Notes: generated from the sequence alone by a model not told the origin. Positions 8,764-21,147 are shown, numbered from the stretch's first letter. The stretch is 64,000 bases of DNA from Sphingobium sp. D43FB (GCF_002312805.1 NZ_NMUA01000009.1:102800-166799); one strand, 5' to 3'. A program made the numbers and translations.

Positions 8764-9261
8764 CTATTGGTCGGTCGCGCCCCAGACGTCGCTGGTCTTC
8801 ACATAGCCACGCTGGCCACGCACGTCGAAACTGCACCAGCCGCCCGAACAGTCGGACAGCCGCCCAACCACGCCGCGTTCCGCCCTGAACAATGTCCGCG
8901 CGCCATCACTCGCTGATTGCCGCAGCGGCGCGACCTCCGCCTTGACGATGCCGGTCGCCGTATCGCTGAGCAGGCGCACATGCATCCACCCTTGCGCGCC
9001 GTCCGGGTCTTGCACCTTGCGCCACAGTCCCAGCACCTGCACGACCTTCACTGGCAGGTCGCGGCGGCGATAGACCCAGTTGGACGGATAATCCAGGCTT
9101 GGTCCCACGCGCATCCGCGCCTCGTCCTGCGCGATCGACGCCCAATAGGGCACCGGCTTGCCTGGCGCGGCGACACTCGCCGCCGTCATAGCCAGCGCCA
9201 TCGCCACGCCAGCGCCCCGCATCAACAGCTTCATTCCTGACCCATTTCCCATGTCACCCAT
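8764..9261 (-). CDS. Secreted SH3-like domain protein
   Basis: 165-residue exported protein. After an N-terminal extension and signal peptide (MKLLMRGAGVAMALAM, cleavage near SVAA) come two bacterial SH3 units: RMRVGPSLDYPSNWVYRRRDLPVKVVQ with GLWRKVQDPDGAQGWMHVRLL, then LRQSASDGARTLFRAERGVVGRL with GWCSFDVRGQRGYVKTSDVWG. Such proteins probably bind cell-wall material in the periplasm. Start 9261 has an AGGGA ribosome site about 6 bases upstream; the methionine at 9234 starts directly at the signal peptide but its AGGA is too close, so 9261 is kept. It diverges from the dehydrogenase gene. Confidence 0.85.
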   Translation of the reverse strand: MGDMGNGSGMKLLMRGAGVAMALAMTAASVAAPGKPVPYWASIAQDEARMRVGPSLDYPSNWVYRRRDLPVKVVQVLGLWRKVQDPDGAQGWMHVRLLSDTATGIVKAEVAPLRQSASDGARTLFRAERGVVGRLSDCSGGWCSFDVRGQRGYVKTSDVWGATDQ

Positions 9262-9351
9262 GATCGTCCCTTAGCCCGCCGCGCGGCATCGCGACAGTCA
9301 TTCCCGCATAACCGCTTGACCGACGCCGCAGGCGGGCATAGCGGCAGGGCC

Positions 9352-10350
9352 ATGGCCAAGAAACTGCGCCCTGCCAAGCCGCGCGTCATCGTCACGCGCC
9401 GCCTGCCGCCCAATGTGGAGGCGCGCATGGCCGAACTGTTCGACGCCAGCTTCAATGTCGGCGACGCGCCGATGAGTCGCACCGAACTTGCCCGCGCCAT
9501 GGCGCAGTGCGACGTGCTGGTGCCGACCATCAACGACACGATCGACGCCGCCCTGCTGAACGGCGCGCCGGAACGATTGCAGCTCATCGCCAGCTTCGGC
9601 GCCGGGGTCGATCATATCGACCTCGCCGCTGCCCAGGCGAAGCGGATCATCGTCACCAACACGCCCGGCGTCCTGACCGAGGACACCGCCGACATGACCA
9701 TGGCGCTGATCCTGTCCGTGCCCCGCCGCCTGGCGGAAGGGGAAAAGCTGGTCCGGTCCGGTCAGTGGCGCGGCTGGAGCCCGTCGGGGATGCTCGGTCA
9801 CCGCATCGGCGGCAAGAAGCTCGGCATTATCGGCATGGGCCGGATCGGTCGTGCCGTTGCCCGCCGCGCCCGCGCCTTTGGCCTGTCGATCGCCTATCAT
9901 AACCGCCACCGTCTGCCGTTCGAGGTGGAGCAGGAATTGGAAGCGGAATGGGTGGGCGATGTCGATGCCCTGCTCGCCGCTTGCGACATCATCTCGATCC
10001 ACTGCCCGCTGAACGCCGATAGTCGCGGCCTGATCGATGCGCGGCGGATCGCGCTGATGCGTCCCGACGCCTATCTCATCAACACCTCCCGCGCCGAAAT
10101 CACCGATGAGGCCGCGTTGATCGTCGCGCTCGACGAAGGGCGGATCGCTGGCGCTGGCCTTGACGTCTATACCCACGAGCCAGCGGTCGATGCGCGCCTG
10201 TTCGACCTCGCCAATGTCGTGCTGCTGCCGCATATGGGTTCGGCCACCTTCGAGGGCCGGGATGCAACCGGCGCGCGGGTCATCGCCAATATCCGCAGCT
10301 GGGTCGATGGCCACCGTCCCCCCAACCAAGTGCTCGAAGGCTGGGTCTAA
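9352..10350 (+). CDS. D-isomer 2-hydroxyacid dehydrogenase (glyoxylate/hydroxypyruvate reductase type)
   Basis: 332-residue cytosolic NAD(P)H-dependent enzyme reducing 2-keto acids to D-2-hydroxy acids. The nucleotide-binding turn is GIIGMGRIGRAVARRARAFG. Catalytic residues are in place: Arg in INTSRAE, Glu in DVYTHEP, His in LLPHMGSATFEGR. The substrate-side motif SFGAGVDHIDL and the SATFEGR ending resemble glyoxylate/hydroxypyruvate reductases more than phosphoglycerate dehydrogenases (no ACT domain). The ATG at 9352 is preferred over an upstream TTG because family members begin with KPRVIVTRRLP shortly after it. Confidence 0.9.
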   Translation: MAKKLRPAKPRVIVTRRLPPNVEARMAELFDASFNVGDAPMSRTELARAMAQCDVLVPTINDTIDAALLNGAPERLQLIASFGAGVDHIDLAAAQAKRIIVTNTPGVLTEDTADMTMALILSVPRRLAEGEKLVRSGQWRGWSPSGMLGHRIGGKKLGIIGMGRIGRAVARRARAFGLSIAYHNRHRLPFEVEQELEAEWVGDVDALLAACDIISIHCPLNADSRGLIDARRIALMRPDAYLINTSRAEITDEAALIVALDEGRIAGAGLDVYTHEPAVDARLFDLANVVLLPHMGSATFEGRDATGARVIANIRSWVDGHRPPNQVLEGWV

Positions 10351-10415
10351 CGGAACCCTGCGCGCCGTCGTCCGTTCGGAAATCATAGCATTTCCATCGA
10401 AAGGGACGGATCATC

Positions 10416-10601
10416 ATGTTGAAACTCGCAGTCATCTCACTCGTCATCGCCGCTGTGCTGGCGGTTCTCGGCTTCGGCGGCGCCGCTGGCACCTTCGTCG
10501 GTATCGCCAAAATCCTCTTCTTCATCGCTCTCGCCGTCTTCGTCCTGTTCCTCGTCCTCGGCATCTTGGCTGGCAAGGGCATCAAGGATGCGATAGACTG
10601 A
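10416..10601 (+). CDS. UPF0391/DUF1328 small membrane protein
   Basis: 61-residue protein made almost entirely of two hydrophobic helices ([21 protein letters not shown] and [20 protein letters not shown]), ending in a short polar tail. Length and pattern match the DUF1328 (YtjA) family of inner-membrane proteins. Function is unknown; homologues are often stress-linked. The ATG follows aaagggacggatcatc, a good ribosome site. Confidence 0.9.
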   Translation: MLKLAVISLVIAAVLAVLGFGGAAGTFVGIAKILFFIALAVFVLFLVLGILAGKGIKDAID

Positions 10602-10605
10602 CCGC

Positions 10606-10809
10606 GTGATAGAAAGTGGCGCTGACGTAGATGAAACCGGGCGGCTCGTTCGCGACGCCGCCGGTTTTCTGCTTCGGCGCGATCAAGGCGGCACCTACCG
10701 CCTCGTCCTGCTGCGCGTACCCGTCGATCTTGTCGAAAAACGGGTGCGTGTTCAGGGCTTTTATATGGGCGACGATATTGTCGAGGCCGATGGCGTAGCG
10801 CCCGCCTGA
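10606..10809 (+). CDS. Small DUF5818-like protein
   Basis: 67-residue ORF starting with GTG, 4 bases after the DUF1328 gene. The pattern GRLVRDAAGFLLRRDQGGTYRLVL...VEKRVRVQGFYMGDDIVEADGV resembles the small OB-like DUF5818 proteins common in sphingomonads. That match is from memory. Function is unknown. The short distance to the preceding gene suggests co-transcription. Confidence 0.55.
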   Translation: MIESGADVDETGRLVRDAAGFLLRRDQGGTYRLVLLRVPVDLVEKRVRVQGFYMGDDIVEADGVAPA

Positions 10810-10852
10810 AACCCCTTGCCAAAGCAGCGGGGACACGCGATCCCCTTGCGTC

Positions 10853-12607
10853 ATGCGCAAGATCCTTCTGCTTCTCCTCTCCGTCGCCACGCCGGTTCTG
10901 GCCCAGGCCCAAACGCCCCGCGACACCCTGACCCAGGTCATGGACGACCATTGGAAGTGGTGGCTCTCCACCCATCCGGTCGAGGCCACCGCGCGTGGCG
11001 TCCGCACCTATGATGACCGCATCTACGACCTGTCGCTCGCCGCCCGCGCCGCGCAGATCAAGGCCGAGCAGACATTCGTGGCCCGACTGGAAGCGATCGG
11101 CGAAACGACGCTAGACCCCGCCGATCGGGTCAACCGCGCCGTGCTGTTGTGGATGCTGCGCGACGACATAGCGGGGGAGGCGCATCAGGCCGAACGGCTG
11201 ATGCTGTTCACCACCTATTATGGCTGGCACCAGGGTTTTGCAGGCATGGGCGATGGCCTGCCTTTCTACGACCGCGCCGACTATGACAGCTATCTCACCC
11301 GCCTGTCGCTCTACCCGAAACAAAATGGCGACGCCCTCGCCATCACCCGTCAGGCGATCGAGGGCGGCTATGTCCTGCCCTGCTCTGTCCTCGGCAATTA
11401 TGCGGCCACCATCAGCGGCATCGTGGCGGGCGAGCCGGAATCGACCCGCTTCTACGAGCCGTTCACCCGCCCCAAGCCCCGCACGATCAGCGACCCCGAT
11501 TGGTCCGCGATGCAGGCGCGCGCTATCACCCTGATCAGCAACGTCATCACGCCCGAATATGGCAAATGGCATGACCTGTTCGTAAAGGACTATCTGCCCG
11601 CCTGCCGCAAAAGCGACAGCGCCTCGACCCTGCCGGGCGGCTCGGCCTGGTATGCCAGCCGGGTTCGGACGCACACAACGACTGACCTGACCCCCGACCA
11701 GATTCACGCCATCGGCCTGTCCGAAGTCGCCCGCATCCGTGCCCGCATGGACGATGTGGCAGCGAAGGCAGGCTATCCCAGCCGCGCCGCCTTCATCGCG
11801 CATCTACGCACCGACCCGCTTTATTATGCCAAGACGCCCGAAGAACTACTCCAGGTCGCCGCGCGTCAGGCGAAGGCGATCGACGGCCTGCTGCCACGCT
11901 ATTTCAACACCCTGCCGCGTCTGCCCTATGGCCTCAAACCCATTCCAGAAGCCGAAGCGGAAGGCACGACCACCGCTTATTATATGCCCGGTGCGCCGGA
12001 GAGCGGCATAGCGGGCACTTACTTCGTCAACACGTCCAGGCTGGACCAGCGCCCTTTCTGGGAACTGCCAGCGCTCACCGCGCATGAGGCGGTGCCGGGC
12101 CATCATAACCAGATCGCCCTGCAGCAGGAATTGCCGCTGCCGCCCTTCCGCAAATATCTCGCGGGCTTCACCGCCTATGTCGAAGGATGGGCGCTCTACA
12201 CCGAATTTCTGGGAGAGGAGATGGGGCTCTACGACACGCCCGAAAAGATGATGGGGCGCCTGTCCTACGAAATGTGGCGCGCCTGTCGTCTGGTGGTCGA
12301 TACCGGCCTCCACGCCAAGGGCTGGGACAAAGCGCGCGCCGTCGCCTTCATGGCCGACAATAGCGCGCTGTCTGCGGCCAATATCGATGCGGAGGTCAAT
12401 CGCTATATCAGTTGGCCGGGTCAGGCGCTGGGCTACAAGCTCGGCGAAATCAGGATCAGGGGGTTGCGGACGAAGGCCGAAGCGGACCTGGGCGCAAAGT
12501 TCGACCTCCGCCGTTTCCATGACGCAGTTCTCGCACAAGGCGCGGTGCCGCTGACCGTGCTGGAAAGCCAGATTGACGGATGGATTGCGGCCGAAAAAGC
12601 GCGTTGA
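10853..12607 (+). CDS. DUF885 family secreted metallopeptidase-like protein
   Basis: 584-residue protein with a Sec signal peptide (ILLLLLSVATPVLAQAQ). It carries the DUF885 hallmark HEAVPGHH (His411-Glu412), related to the HExxH zinc site of M32-type carboxypeptidases, followed by YVEGWALYTEFLGEEMG containing the downstream glutamates and the C-terminal PGQALGYKLGE motif typical of the family. Members are predicted periplasmic zinc peptidases; substrates are largely undefined. It is one of several exported peptidases in this window, consistent with peptide scavenging. Confidence 0.9.
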   Translation: MRKILLLLLSVATPVLAQAQTPRDTLTQVMDDHWKWWLSTHPVEATARGVRTYDDRIYDLSLAARAAQIKAEQTFVARLEAIGETTLDPADRVNRAVLLWMLRDDIAGEAHQAERLMLFTTYYGWHQGFAGMGDGLPFYDRADYDSYLTRLSLYPKQNGDALAITRQAIEGGYVLPCSVLGNYAATISGIVAGEPESTRFYEPFTRPKPRTISDPDWSAMQARAITLISNVITPEYGKWHDLFVKDYLPACRKSDSASTLPGGSAWYASRVRTHTTTDLTPDQIHAIGLSEVARIRARMDDVAAKAGYPSRAAFIAHLRTDPLYYAKTPEELLQVAARQAKAIDGLLPRYFNTLPRLPYGLKPIPEAEAEGTTTAYYMPGAPESGIAGTYFVNTSRLDQRPFWELPALTAHEAVPGHHNQIALQQELPLPPFRKYLAGFTAYVEGWALYTEFLGEEMGLYDTPEKMMGRLSYEMWRACRLVVDTGLHAKGWDKARAVAFMADNSALSAANIDAEVNRYISWPGQALGYKLGEIRIRGLRTKAEADLGAKFDLRRFHDAVLAQGAVPLTVLESQIDGWIAAEKAR

Positions 12608-12820
12608 TCAGATGCTCAGGGATCGGGGCGGGGCGTTGGCAAGGTCGAGCCATGCCCGATAGCCCAGGTCCAGCGGCAGGGCCGCCTCGCAACAGGCGCA
12701 TTCCGCCATCACCCGACCGATCAGCCATTGGCTTTGCCCGCAATCGGGACAGCGCATCGCGCCGCCTGAGCGATAGACGGCGATCATGTCGCGGGTAGGC
12801 AGGACTTGGGAAGGGTGCAT
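12608..12820 (-). CDS. Small zinc-ribbon hypothetical protein
   Basis: 70-residue protein with two cysteine pairs, CPDCGQ and CACCE, about 20 residues apart, forming a likely zinc ribbon. The sequence style MHPSQVLPTRDMI...GGAMRCPDCGQSQWLIGRVMAECACC is recalled from other sphingomonads. It lies between the convergent DUF885 gene and the acnA upstream region. Role unknown; nucleic-acid or protein binding is possible. Confidence 0.7.
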   Translation of the reverse strand: MHPSQVLPTRDMIAVYRSGGAMRCPDCGQSQWLIGRVMAECACCEAALPLDLGYRAWLDLANAPPRSLSI

Positions 12821-13117
12821 GTGGAAAATCCCCCATTGTCTCGCACTAACGTCATTATAGGCGGTTGTTTCCCGCTTTGGTCAGACAAGCGCAAAAAATG
12901 CGCCTCCTCCAAAGGTGCAACGGTTGCTTTGTCCATTTGACTTGGGCGCGGCAGTCTGTATGGCGCTGCAACATCGGGACATACCCGCTTCGGCCGACGG
13001 TTGGGGCGCATCCCTCCACCTTGCTGCCCGGACCATCGGGCCGGTCGGCGAGAGACGGGTGGAAAGCGTCATCTTGCCTCCGCATGGCCGCGGCATTTGC
13101 GAGGAGACGCACAACTT

Positions 13118-15787
<2,670 letters not shown>

Positions 15788-15800
15788 TCGGCTGACAGGC

Positions 15801-15971
15801 TAGAGCATGATGACTTTAAGTCGCATCACTCCGTTCGCCCTGAGTAGGGGCTGAGCTTGTCGAAGACCCGTATCGAAGGGTCGGCTGCGCTTATATCCTT
15901 CGATACGCCATTTCGACTTCGCTCAATGGCTACTCAGGACGAACGGTTCTGAGTAAACTCATCACGCTCTA
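15801..15971. repeat. Nested inverted repeat (REP-like element inside an outer palindrome)
   Basis: Outer arms tagagcatgatgact (15801-15815) and the complement of actcatcacgctcta (15957-15971) match at 13 of 15 positions. Inside, ccgttcgccctgagtag (from 15831) pairs with ctactcaggacgaacgg (to 15946), 16 of 17. Inner arms around tatcgaagg/ccttcgata also pair. This is the same repeat family as at 7213-7308 in a longer arrangement, lying between acnA and its terminator. Confidence 0.8.
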
Positions 15972-15982
15972 AGCTAACAAAG

Positions 15983-16016
15983 AGGGCTTCTCCCACGCGG
16001 GAGAAGCCCTTTTTTA
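15983..16016 (+). terminator. Rho-independent terminator after acnA
   Basis: Perfect hairpin agggcttctccc-acgc-gggagaagccct followed by a run of T (ttttttatt). It lies 195 bases after acnA and just before the 3' end of the convergent M28 gene; the complementary strand also has an A/T flank, so it may work both ways. Confidence 0.9.
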
Positions 16017-16065
16017 TTGGCCGCGCTTCGGCGACCGGATCGTGTGGAAAGTCTGCCTTCCGGCG

Positions 16066-17724
16066 TCAGCGGCGCGCCGCCGCGCTCTTGTCCCGCACCG
16101 CCTTGAACTCCGATCCCGGCTTCCATTGCGGCCAACGGGTGGAGGTGGCGAGGTCGCGGCCGATGTCCAGCAGCAGGTCGACATCCTGCGCCGCACCATC
16201 CAGCTTCCAGTCCGGGCCGATCGCGTCGCACGCCTGATGATAGCATTGGCCGGTATAGGCATCGACCCAGGCCTGCCCCGCCGCACGGCCGCCTTCCACC
16301 AGGTCGGATGCCCCGGCAATGCCCATCAGCAGCAAAACGGGAACGCCCCGCTTCGCCATGGAGAAATGGTCGGCGCGATAGAAGAGGCCGCGTTCGGGCA
16401 GGCTTTCCTGCGTGACGACGCGGCCTTGGGCGGCAGCGACTTTCGCCAGATCATCCTCCAATGTGCTTTGGCCCTTGCCGACCAGGATGACGTCCTTCGC
16501 CTTGCCAGCGGTCTGGAGGATATCGAGGGTCAGGTTGGCGACGGTCCTGTCCAGGGGCCAGACCGGGTTCTGGGCATAATGTTCGGAGCCGAGCAACCCG
16601 CGCTCCTCCGCCGTCCAGGCCGCGAACAGGACCGAACGATCGGGGGCAGGGCCAGCCTTGAACGCGCGCGCAATCTCGAACAGGCCTGCGATGCCGAGCG
16701 CATCGTCATTGGCCCCGGCGCGATAGATGCGCCCCTGTGCGTCGGGCGCGCCCTTGCCATAGGCGTCCCAATGCGCGCCATACATCACCGTTTCGTCCGG
16801 CCGCTTGGTGCCGGGAATGCGCGCCAGGACATTGGCGCTCTGCACCACTTCCTGCGTCACCGGAAAGGCGGCGGAGAAGCGCGCGCCGGTCAGTTCCACC
16901 GGACGGAACGCCTTGCTGCGCGCCTGAGTGCGCAGCGCAGCAAGGTCGAGACGTGCGCCAGCGAACAAGGCCTTGGCAGCGTCTCCCTCGACCCAGCCCT
17001 GTACCGCCAAGCTGGTCAACTTGTCAGCCGGACGAACCAGATCGTAATTTTCGCCACCGGGGCTGACCACCACATTCCAGCCATAGCCCGCCCCCGGCGT
17101 ATCATGCACGATCAGCGCGCCGATCGCGCCGCGCCGCGCGGCTTCCTCGAACTTGTAGGTCCAGCGGCCATAATAGGTCATGGCGCGTCCGCCGAATGCA
17201 CCGAAAGCATCCTCGCCTTTGGTCGCTTCGAAATCGGGATCATTGATCAGGAAGACCGCGACCTTACCCTTCAGGTCCACGCCCTTATAATCATCCCAGC
17301 CGCGTTCGGGCACTGAGACACCATAGCCCACAAACACCAATGGCGCGGCGTCCACCGCAACCTTGTCCTTGGGCTGGAGGGTGGAGAGGTAGACATGTTT
17401 GCCAACGGTCCAGTCGGTCGTAACGCCACCCTGCGCGATGCCCAACTTCTCCGCCTTGCCGAGGCGGGTGTGGAGCAGGGGTACGCTTTGCACCCATTGG
17501 CCATCGGGACCGCCCGGCTCCAGCCCCAAAGCCTGAAAGCGCCCCACCAGATAGCCGATCGTTCGCTCCTCCCCGATCGTGCCCGGCGCGCGCCCTTCGA
17601 ACAGGTCGGATGCCAGCGTGCGGACGGAGTGCGCCAATTGCTGCGCATCGGTCGTCCGCGCAGCGAGAGAGGCGGGAAGGGCGGCAGTGAGGGCCAGAGC
17701 CAGGCCAAGCGTGCGTATCGTCAT
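16066..17724 (-). CDS. Secreted M28 family metallopeptidase with PA domain
   Basis: 552-residue zinc aminopeptidase-type enzyme with a Sec signal peptide (LGLALALTAALPASLAAR). Residues about 140-260 form a protease-associated insert (VFVGYGVSVPERGWDDYKG...GKVAVFLIND). The M28 zinc ligands are visible: GAHWDAYG, GANDDALG, TAEERGLLGSEHYA and, at the end, a His in CYHQACD. Predicted periplasmic or extracellular removal of N-terminal residues from peptides. It is transcribed towards the acnA terminator. Confidence 0.92.
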   Translation of the reverse strand: MTIRTLGLALALTAALPASLAARTTDAQQLAHSVRTLASDLFEGRAPGTIGEERTIGYLVGRFQALGLEPGGPDGQWVQSVPLLHTRLGKAEKLGIAQGGVTTDWTVGKHVYLSTLQPKDKVAVDAAPLVFVGYGVSVPERGWDDYKGVDLKGKVAVFLINDPDFEATKGEDAFGAFGGRAMTYYGRWTYKFEEAARRGAIGALIVHDTPGAGYGWNVVVSPGGENYDLVRPADKLTSLAVQGWVEGDAAKALFAGARLDLAALRTQARSKAFRPVELTGARFSAAFPVTQEVVQSANVLARIPGTKRPDETVMYGAHWDAYGKGAPDAQGRIYRAGANDDALGIAGLFEIARAFKAGPAPDRSVLFAAWTAEERGLLGSEHYAQNPVWPLDRTVANLTLDILQTAGKAKDVILVGKGQSTLEDDLAKVAAAQGRVVTQESLPERGLFYRADHFSMAKRGVPVLLLMGIAGASDLVEGGRAAGQAWVDAYTGQCYHQACDAIGPDWKLDGAAQDVDLLLDIGRDLATSTRWPQWKPGSEFKAVRDKSAAARR

Positions 17725-17766
17725 GACCCGCTTCTATCCCCATGCCACAGCAGGGGGAAGGGCGTG

Positions 17767-18423
17767 TCAGAATTCGATATCGAGTTCCTCGACCTCGTCC
17801 GGCTCAATCCGCGCTTCGTCGATCCATTCGCGCATCAACGGCCAGCCATTGATCGTCTGACAATAGGCGGCGGCGGTATCCGACACCGGCACGGCATAGG
17901 TCAGAAAACGTTCGGCGACGGGCGCGAACATCGCATCAGCGACGGTGGGCTTGTCCCCGAACAGCCATGGGCCGCCATAGCTGGCAAGGCATTCTGCCCA
18001 AATCGCTTCGATCCGCTCGATATCCGGTTTCGCGCCGGAAAAAATGGGAAAGCGCGCGTGCCGGACCTTCAGGTTCATCGGCAGGGCAGAGCGCAAATTG
18101 GCAAAGCCCGAATGGATTTCGCCCGACACCGACCGGCAATGGGCGCGGGCGATGCGGTCGGCAGGATACATGCCCGCATCGGGATAGAGTTCATGCAGAT
18201 ATTCGGCGATCGCCAGCGTATCCCAAACGCTCGCGCCTTCATGGGTCAGGCGCGGGACGAGTACGGAGGGCGAGAGCAACAACAGTTCCGCGCGATTCTC
18301 CGGGTCATTCAGCGCGATCATTTTCTCTTCGACATGCAGGCCCGCAATCCGGCACAACAGCCAGCCCCGCAGCGACCAGGAGGAATAATTTTTGCTCGAT
18401 AAAGTGAGTTCCGCGATAGCCAT
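17767..18423 (-). CDS. Glutathione S-transferase family protein
   Basis: 218-residue cytosolic protein. N-terminal thioredoxin-like half carries SSKNYSSWSLRGWLL (the Ser region that contacts glutathione) and SVLVPRLTHEGASVWDTLAIAEYL (cis-Pro and the ES/DT-type glutathione contact); the C-terminal helical half includes PWLFGDKPTVADAMFAPVAERF, the usual GST hydrophobic core motif. The start at 18423 is chosen because GGGAGGG lies 7 bases upstream and it removes an unsupported 18-residue extension. Function is probably detoxification; substrate unknown. It is divergent from phaZ. Confidence 0.9.
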   Translation of the reverse strand: MAIAELTLSSKNYSSWSLRGWLLCRIAGLHVEEKMIALNDPENRAELLLLSPSVLVPRLTHEGASVWDTLAIAEYLHELYPDAGMYPADRIARAHCRSVSGEIHSGFANLRSALPMNLKVRHARFPIFSGAKPDIERIEAIWAECLASYGGPWLFGDKPTVADAMFAPVAERFLTYAVPVSDTAAAYCQTINGWPLMREWIDEARIEPDEVEELDIEF

Positions 18424-18548
18424 GGCAATCCCTCCCGCTGACAAGAACCTCCCATTTATGATGATGCGGCGCAACATAAAAAGATTGTATAGCGTTACAT
18501 GATAAGACCGATTCGTTGGCGGTGATGTAACAAGGCAAGATTGCGATT

Positions 18549-19772
18549 ATGCGAATGCTCTACAGCGGTTATCAGGCCTGGAACGACATGTTGGCGCCAG
18601 CGCGCTTTGGCGCGCAAATTGCGCTTGGCATGCGAGACAGAATGGGACCGATGGCGCAATGGGCGATGCCCCGCCGCCTGTTCGCGCTGATGGATGTGTT
18701 CCAGGGCGCCAAGCTCACGCACAAACGCCCCGCCTATGATATTGGCACTGTTACCAGCGGCAATGCGCAGGTGAGCGTTCGTGAAGAAGTAGCTCTGGAC
18801 CTGCCGTTCGGCGACCTGCTGCACTTCGTCAAGGACGAAGTCGATGCGGCCCAGCCCAAGGTGCTGGTAGTCGCGCCCATGTCCGGCCATTTCTCCACCC
18901 TGTTGCGCAGCACGGTCGAAACCCTGCTGCGCGATCATGATGTCTATATCACAGACTGGAAGAACGCTCGTGACGTGCCGCTGTCCGCAGGCCGCTTCGG
19001 GTTCGAGGATTATGTCGACTATGTGATCCAGTTCTTCCAGCATATGGGGCCGGGCGCGCATATGGTGTCGGTATGCCAGCCCTGCGTTCCGGCGCTCGCC
19101 GCCGTGGCGTTGATGGCGGAAGACAAGGATGCGGCGACGCCCCGGTCGATGACGCTGATGGGCGGGCCGATCGATCCCAACGCCGCGCCGACGGCGGTCA
19201 ATGATCTGGCCAATGAAAAGCCGATCGAATGGTTCGAGAAGAATCTGATTTCGGTCGTGCCGTTCCGCTATGCGGGGCACGGGCGCGAAGTCTATCCCGG
19301 CTTCATCCAGCTTGCCGCCTTCATGGCGATGAACATGGAACGCCATGGCGCGCAGCATCGCGAACTCTATCAGCTATTGGCCGACGGCAAGACGGTCGAA
19401 GCCGACAAGATCAAGAATTTCTACGAAGAATATTTCGCAGTTCTCGACATGACCCGCGAATTTTACATCGAAACCGTCGATCTGGTGTTCCAGAAGGCCT
19501 CGCTTGCCAAGGGCGAGTTGATGCACCGGGGCCGCCTGGTCAAGCCAGGCGCCATTCGCCATACCGCTTTGCTGACAGTAGAGGGCGAACGGGATGATGT
19601 CTGCGCCGTGGGGCAGACATCGGCAGCCCATGGTCTATGCACCGGTCTGCGACCGCACTTGAAGCGTCACCATCTCCAACCGGGCGTTGGCCATTATGGC
19701 GTCTTTTCCGGCAGTAAATGGGAAAGCCAGGTCTATCCTCAGGTGCGCAACATGATCCTGGCGATGAACTGA
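18549..19772 (+). CDS. phaZ: Intracellular polyhydroxyalkanoate (PHB) depolymerase
   Basis: 407-residue enzyme that hydrolyses storage polyhydroxybutyrate granules. It has the family N-terminus MLYSGYQAWNDMLAPARFGA and the lipase-box-like VCQPCVPALA, where the nucleophile is a cysteine (Cys176) as in PhaZ1 of Ralstonia, plus the catalytic Asp region VEGERDDVCAVGQT and His in GVGHYGVFSG. No signal peptide, consistent with action on cytoplasmic granules. Monocistronic, ending in a strong hairpin shared with the convergent hslU. Confidence 0.93.
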   Translation: MRMLYSGYQAWNDMLAPARFGAQIALGMRDRMGPMAQWAMPRRLFALMDVFQGAKLTHKRPAYDIGTVTSGNAQVSVREEVALDLPFGDLLHFVKDEVDAAQPKVLVVAPMSGHFSTLLRSTVETLLRDHDVYITDWKNARDVPLSAGRFGFEDYVDYVIQFFQHMGPGAHMVSVCQPCVPALAAVALMAEDKDAATPRSMTLMGGPIDPNAAPTAVNDLANEKPIEWFEKNLISVVPFRYAGHGREVYPGFIQLAAFMAMNMERHGAQHRELYQLLADGKTVEADKIKNFYEEYFAVLDMTREFYIETVDLVFQKASLAKGELMHRGRLVKPGAIRHTALLTVEGERDDVCAVGQTSAAHGLCTGLRPHLKRHHLQPGVGHYGVFSGSKWESQVYPQVRNMILAMN

Positions 19773-19781
19773 TCGCGATCA

Positions 19782-19817
19782 GGCAGCCGCCGATCCGCAT
19801 GGGATCGGTCGGCTGCC
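19782..19817. terminator. Hairpin between convergent phaZ and hslU
   Basis: Arms ggcagccgccgatcc and ggatcgg-t-cggctgcc pair over 15 bases with one bulged T, around a 4-6 base loop. It sits exactly between two convergent genes and probably stops transcription from both sides, though no T-run follows. Confidence 0.65.
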
Positions 19818-19823
19818 GATCGA

Positions 19824-21125
19824 TCACAGGACGTAGCGGCTAAGGTCGGTGTCGCGCGCAATCGCATCCAATTGCTTTTCGACATAGGCGGCATCGACGA
19901 CCAGCGTCTCACCGCGCCGATCTTCTGCCTCGAAGCTCACATCCTCCAGCAGCTTTTCCATCACCGTCTGCAGGCGGCGGGCACCGATATTCTCGACCTC
20001 GCCATTCACTTCGGCCGCGATCCGCGCCACCGCGCGGATGCCTTCGGGCGTCAGGTCGATGGTCACGCCCTCGGTCGCCAGCAGCGCGCGATATTGCGCC
20101 ACCAGGCTCGCCTTGGTGTCAGACAGGATCGCGACGAAATCCTCCTCGGTCAGCGCCTGCAACTCGACCCGGATCGGCAAGCGCCCCTGCAATTCGGGCA
20201 GCAGATCGCTGGGCTTTGCAACATGAAACGCGCCCGACGCGATGAACAAAATATGGTCGGTCTTGAGCGGGCCATATTTGGTCGCGACCGTCGTGCCCTC
20301 GATCAGCGGCAACAGGTCGCGCTGCACGCCTTCGCGGCTGACCGATCCGCCACGCACATCGCTGACCGCGATCTTGTCGATCTCGTCCAGGAAAACGATG
20401 CCATTCTGCTCGGCGCTGGTGATGGCGACGCGCGCGACATCATCCTGGTCGAGGCGCTTGTCCTGCTCCTCTTCGACCAACTTGTCCCAGGCATCGGCCA
20501 CACGCAGCTTGCGGCGCTTCTTCTGATTCTGGCCTAGAGCCTTGGACATCATGTCGGACAGGTTGATCATGCCGATCTGACCGCCCATGCCGGGAATATC
20601 CATTGGCATCGACGGGCTGTCGGCGATTTCCACCTCGACCTCGACATCGTTCATTTGATGCTGCTCGATCCGCTGGCGGAAGGACAGGCGGGTCGCCTCG
20701 CTCGCTTCCTTGCCCGTAAGCGCGTCGAGCAGGCGATTCATCGCCGCCTCCGACGCCGCTTCGCGCACCGCTTCGCGGCGGCGGTCCTTCTCCAGTCGGA
20801 CCGCTTCCTCGACCAAGTCGCGCACGATCTGTTCGACGTCGCGGCCGACATAGCCGACCTCGGTGAACTTGGTGGCCTCGACCTTCACGAAGGGCGCATC
20901 AGCCAGCTTTGCCAGGCGGCGGCTGATCTCGGTCTTGCCGCACCCCGTCGGCCCGATCATCAGGATGTTTTTGGGCGTCACCTCGTCGCGCAGATCGTCG
21001 GGCAGATGCTGCCGCCGCCAGCGATTGCGCAGCGCGACAGCGACAGCGCGCTTGGCATCCTTCTGGCCGATAATATGCGCGTCAAGCGCCGCGACGATGG
21101 CTTTGGGGGTCAGATTGTCGTTCAT
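19824..21125 (-). CDS. hslU: ATP-dependent protease ATPase subunit HslU (ClpY)
   Basis: 433-residue AAA+ unfoldase that feeds substrates to the HslV peptidase. Walker [16 protein letters not shown], Walker [10 protein letters not shown], the pore motif GYVGRDVE, and the C-terminal tail [11 protein letters not shown] that docks into HslV are all present, as is the I-domain (residues about 110-230). It is downstream of hslV with a repeat-filled gap of about 160 bases. Confidence 0.97.
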   Translation of the reverse strand: MNDNLTPKAIVAALDAHIIGQKDAKRAVAVALRNRWRRQHLPDDLRDEVTPKNILMIGPTGCGKTEISRRLAKLADAPFVKVEATKFTEVGYVGRDVEQIVRDLVEEAVRLEKDRRREAVREAASEAAMNRLLDALTGKEASEATRLSFRQRIEQHQMNDVEVEVEIADSPSMPMDIPGMGGQIGMINLSDMMSKALGQNQKKRRKLRVADAWDKLVEEEQDKRLDQDDVARVAITSAEQNGIVFLDEIDKIAVSDVRGGSVSREGVQRDLLPLIEGTTVATKYGPLKTDHILFIASGAFHVAKPSDLLPELQGRLPIRVELQALTEEDFVAILSDTKASLVAQYRALLATEGVTIDLTPEGIRAVARIAAEVNGEVENIGARRLQTVMEKLLEDVSFEAEDRRGETLVVDAAYVEKQLDAIARDTDLSRYVL

Positions 21126-21147
21126 CTCTATGTCGATCTCTTCTTTT

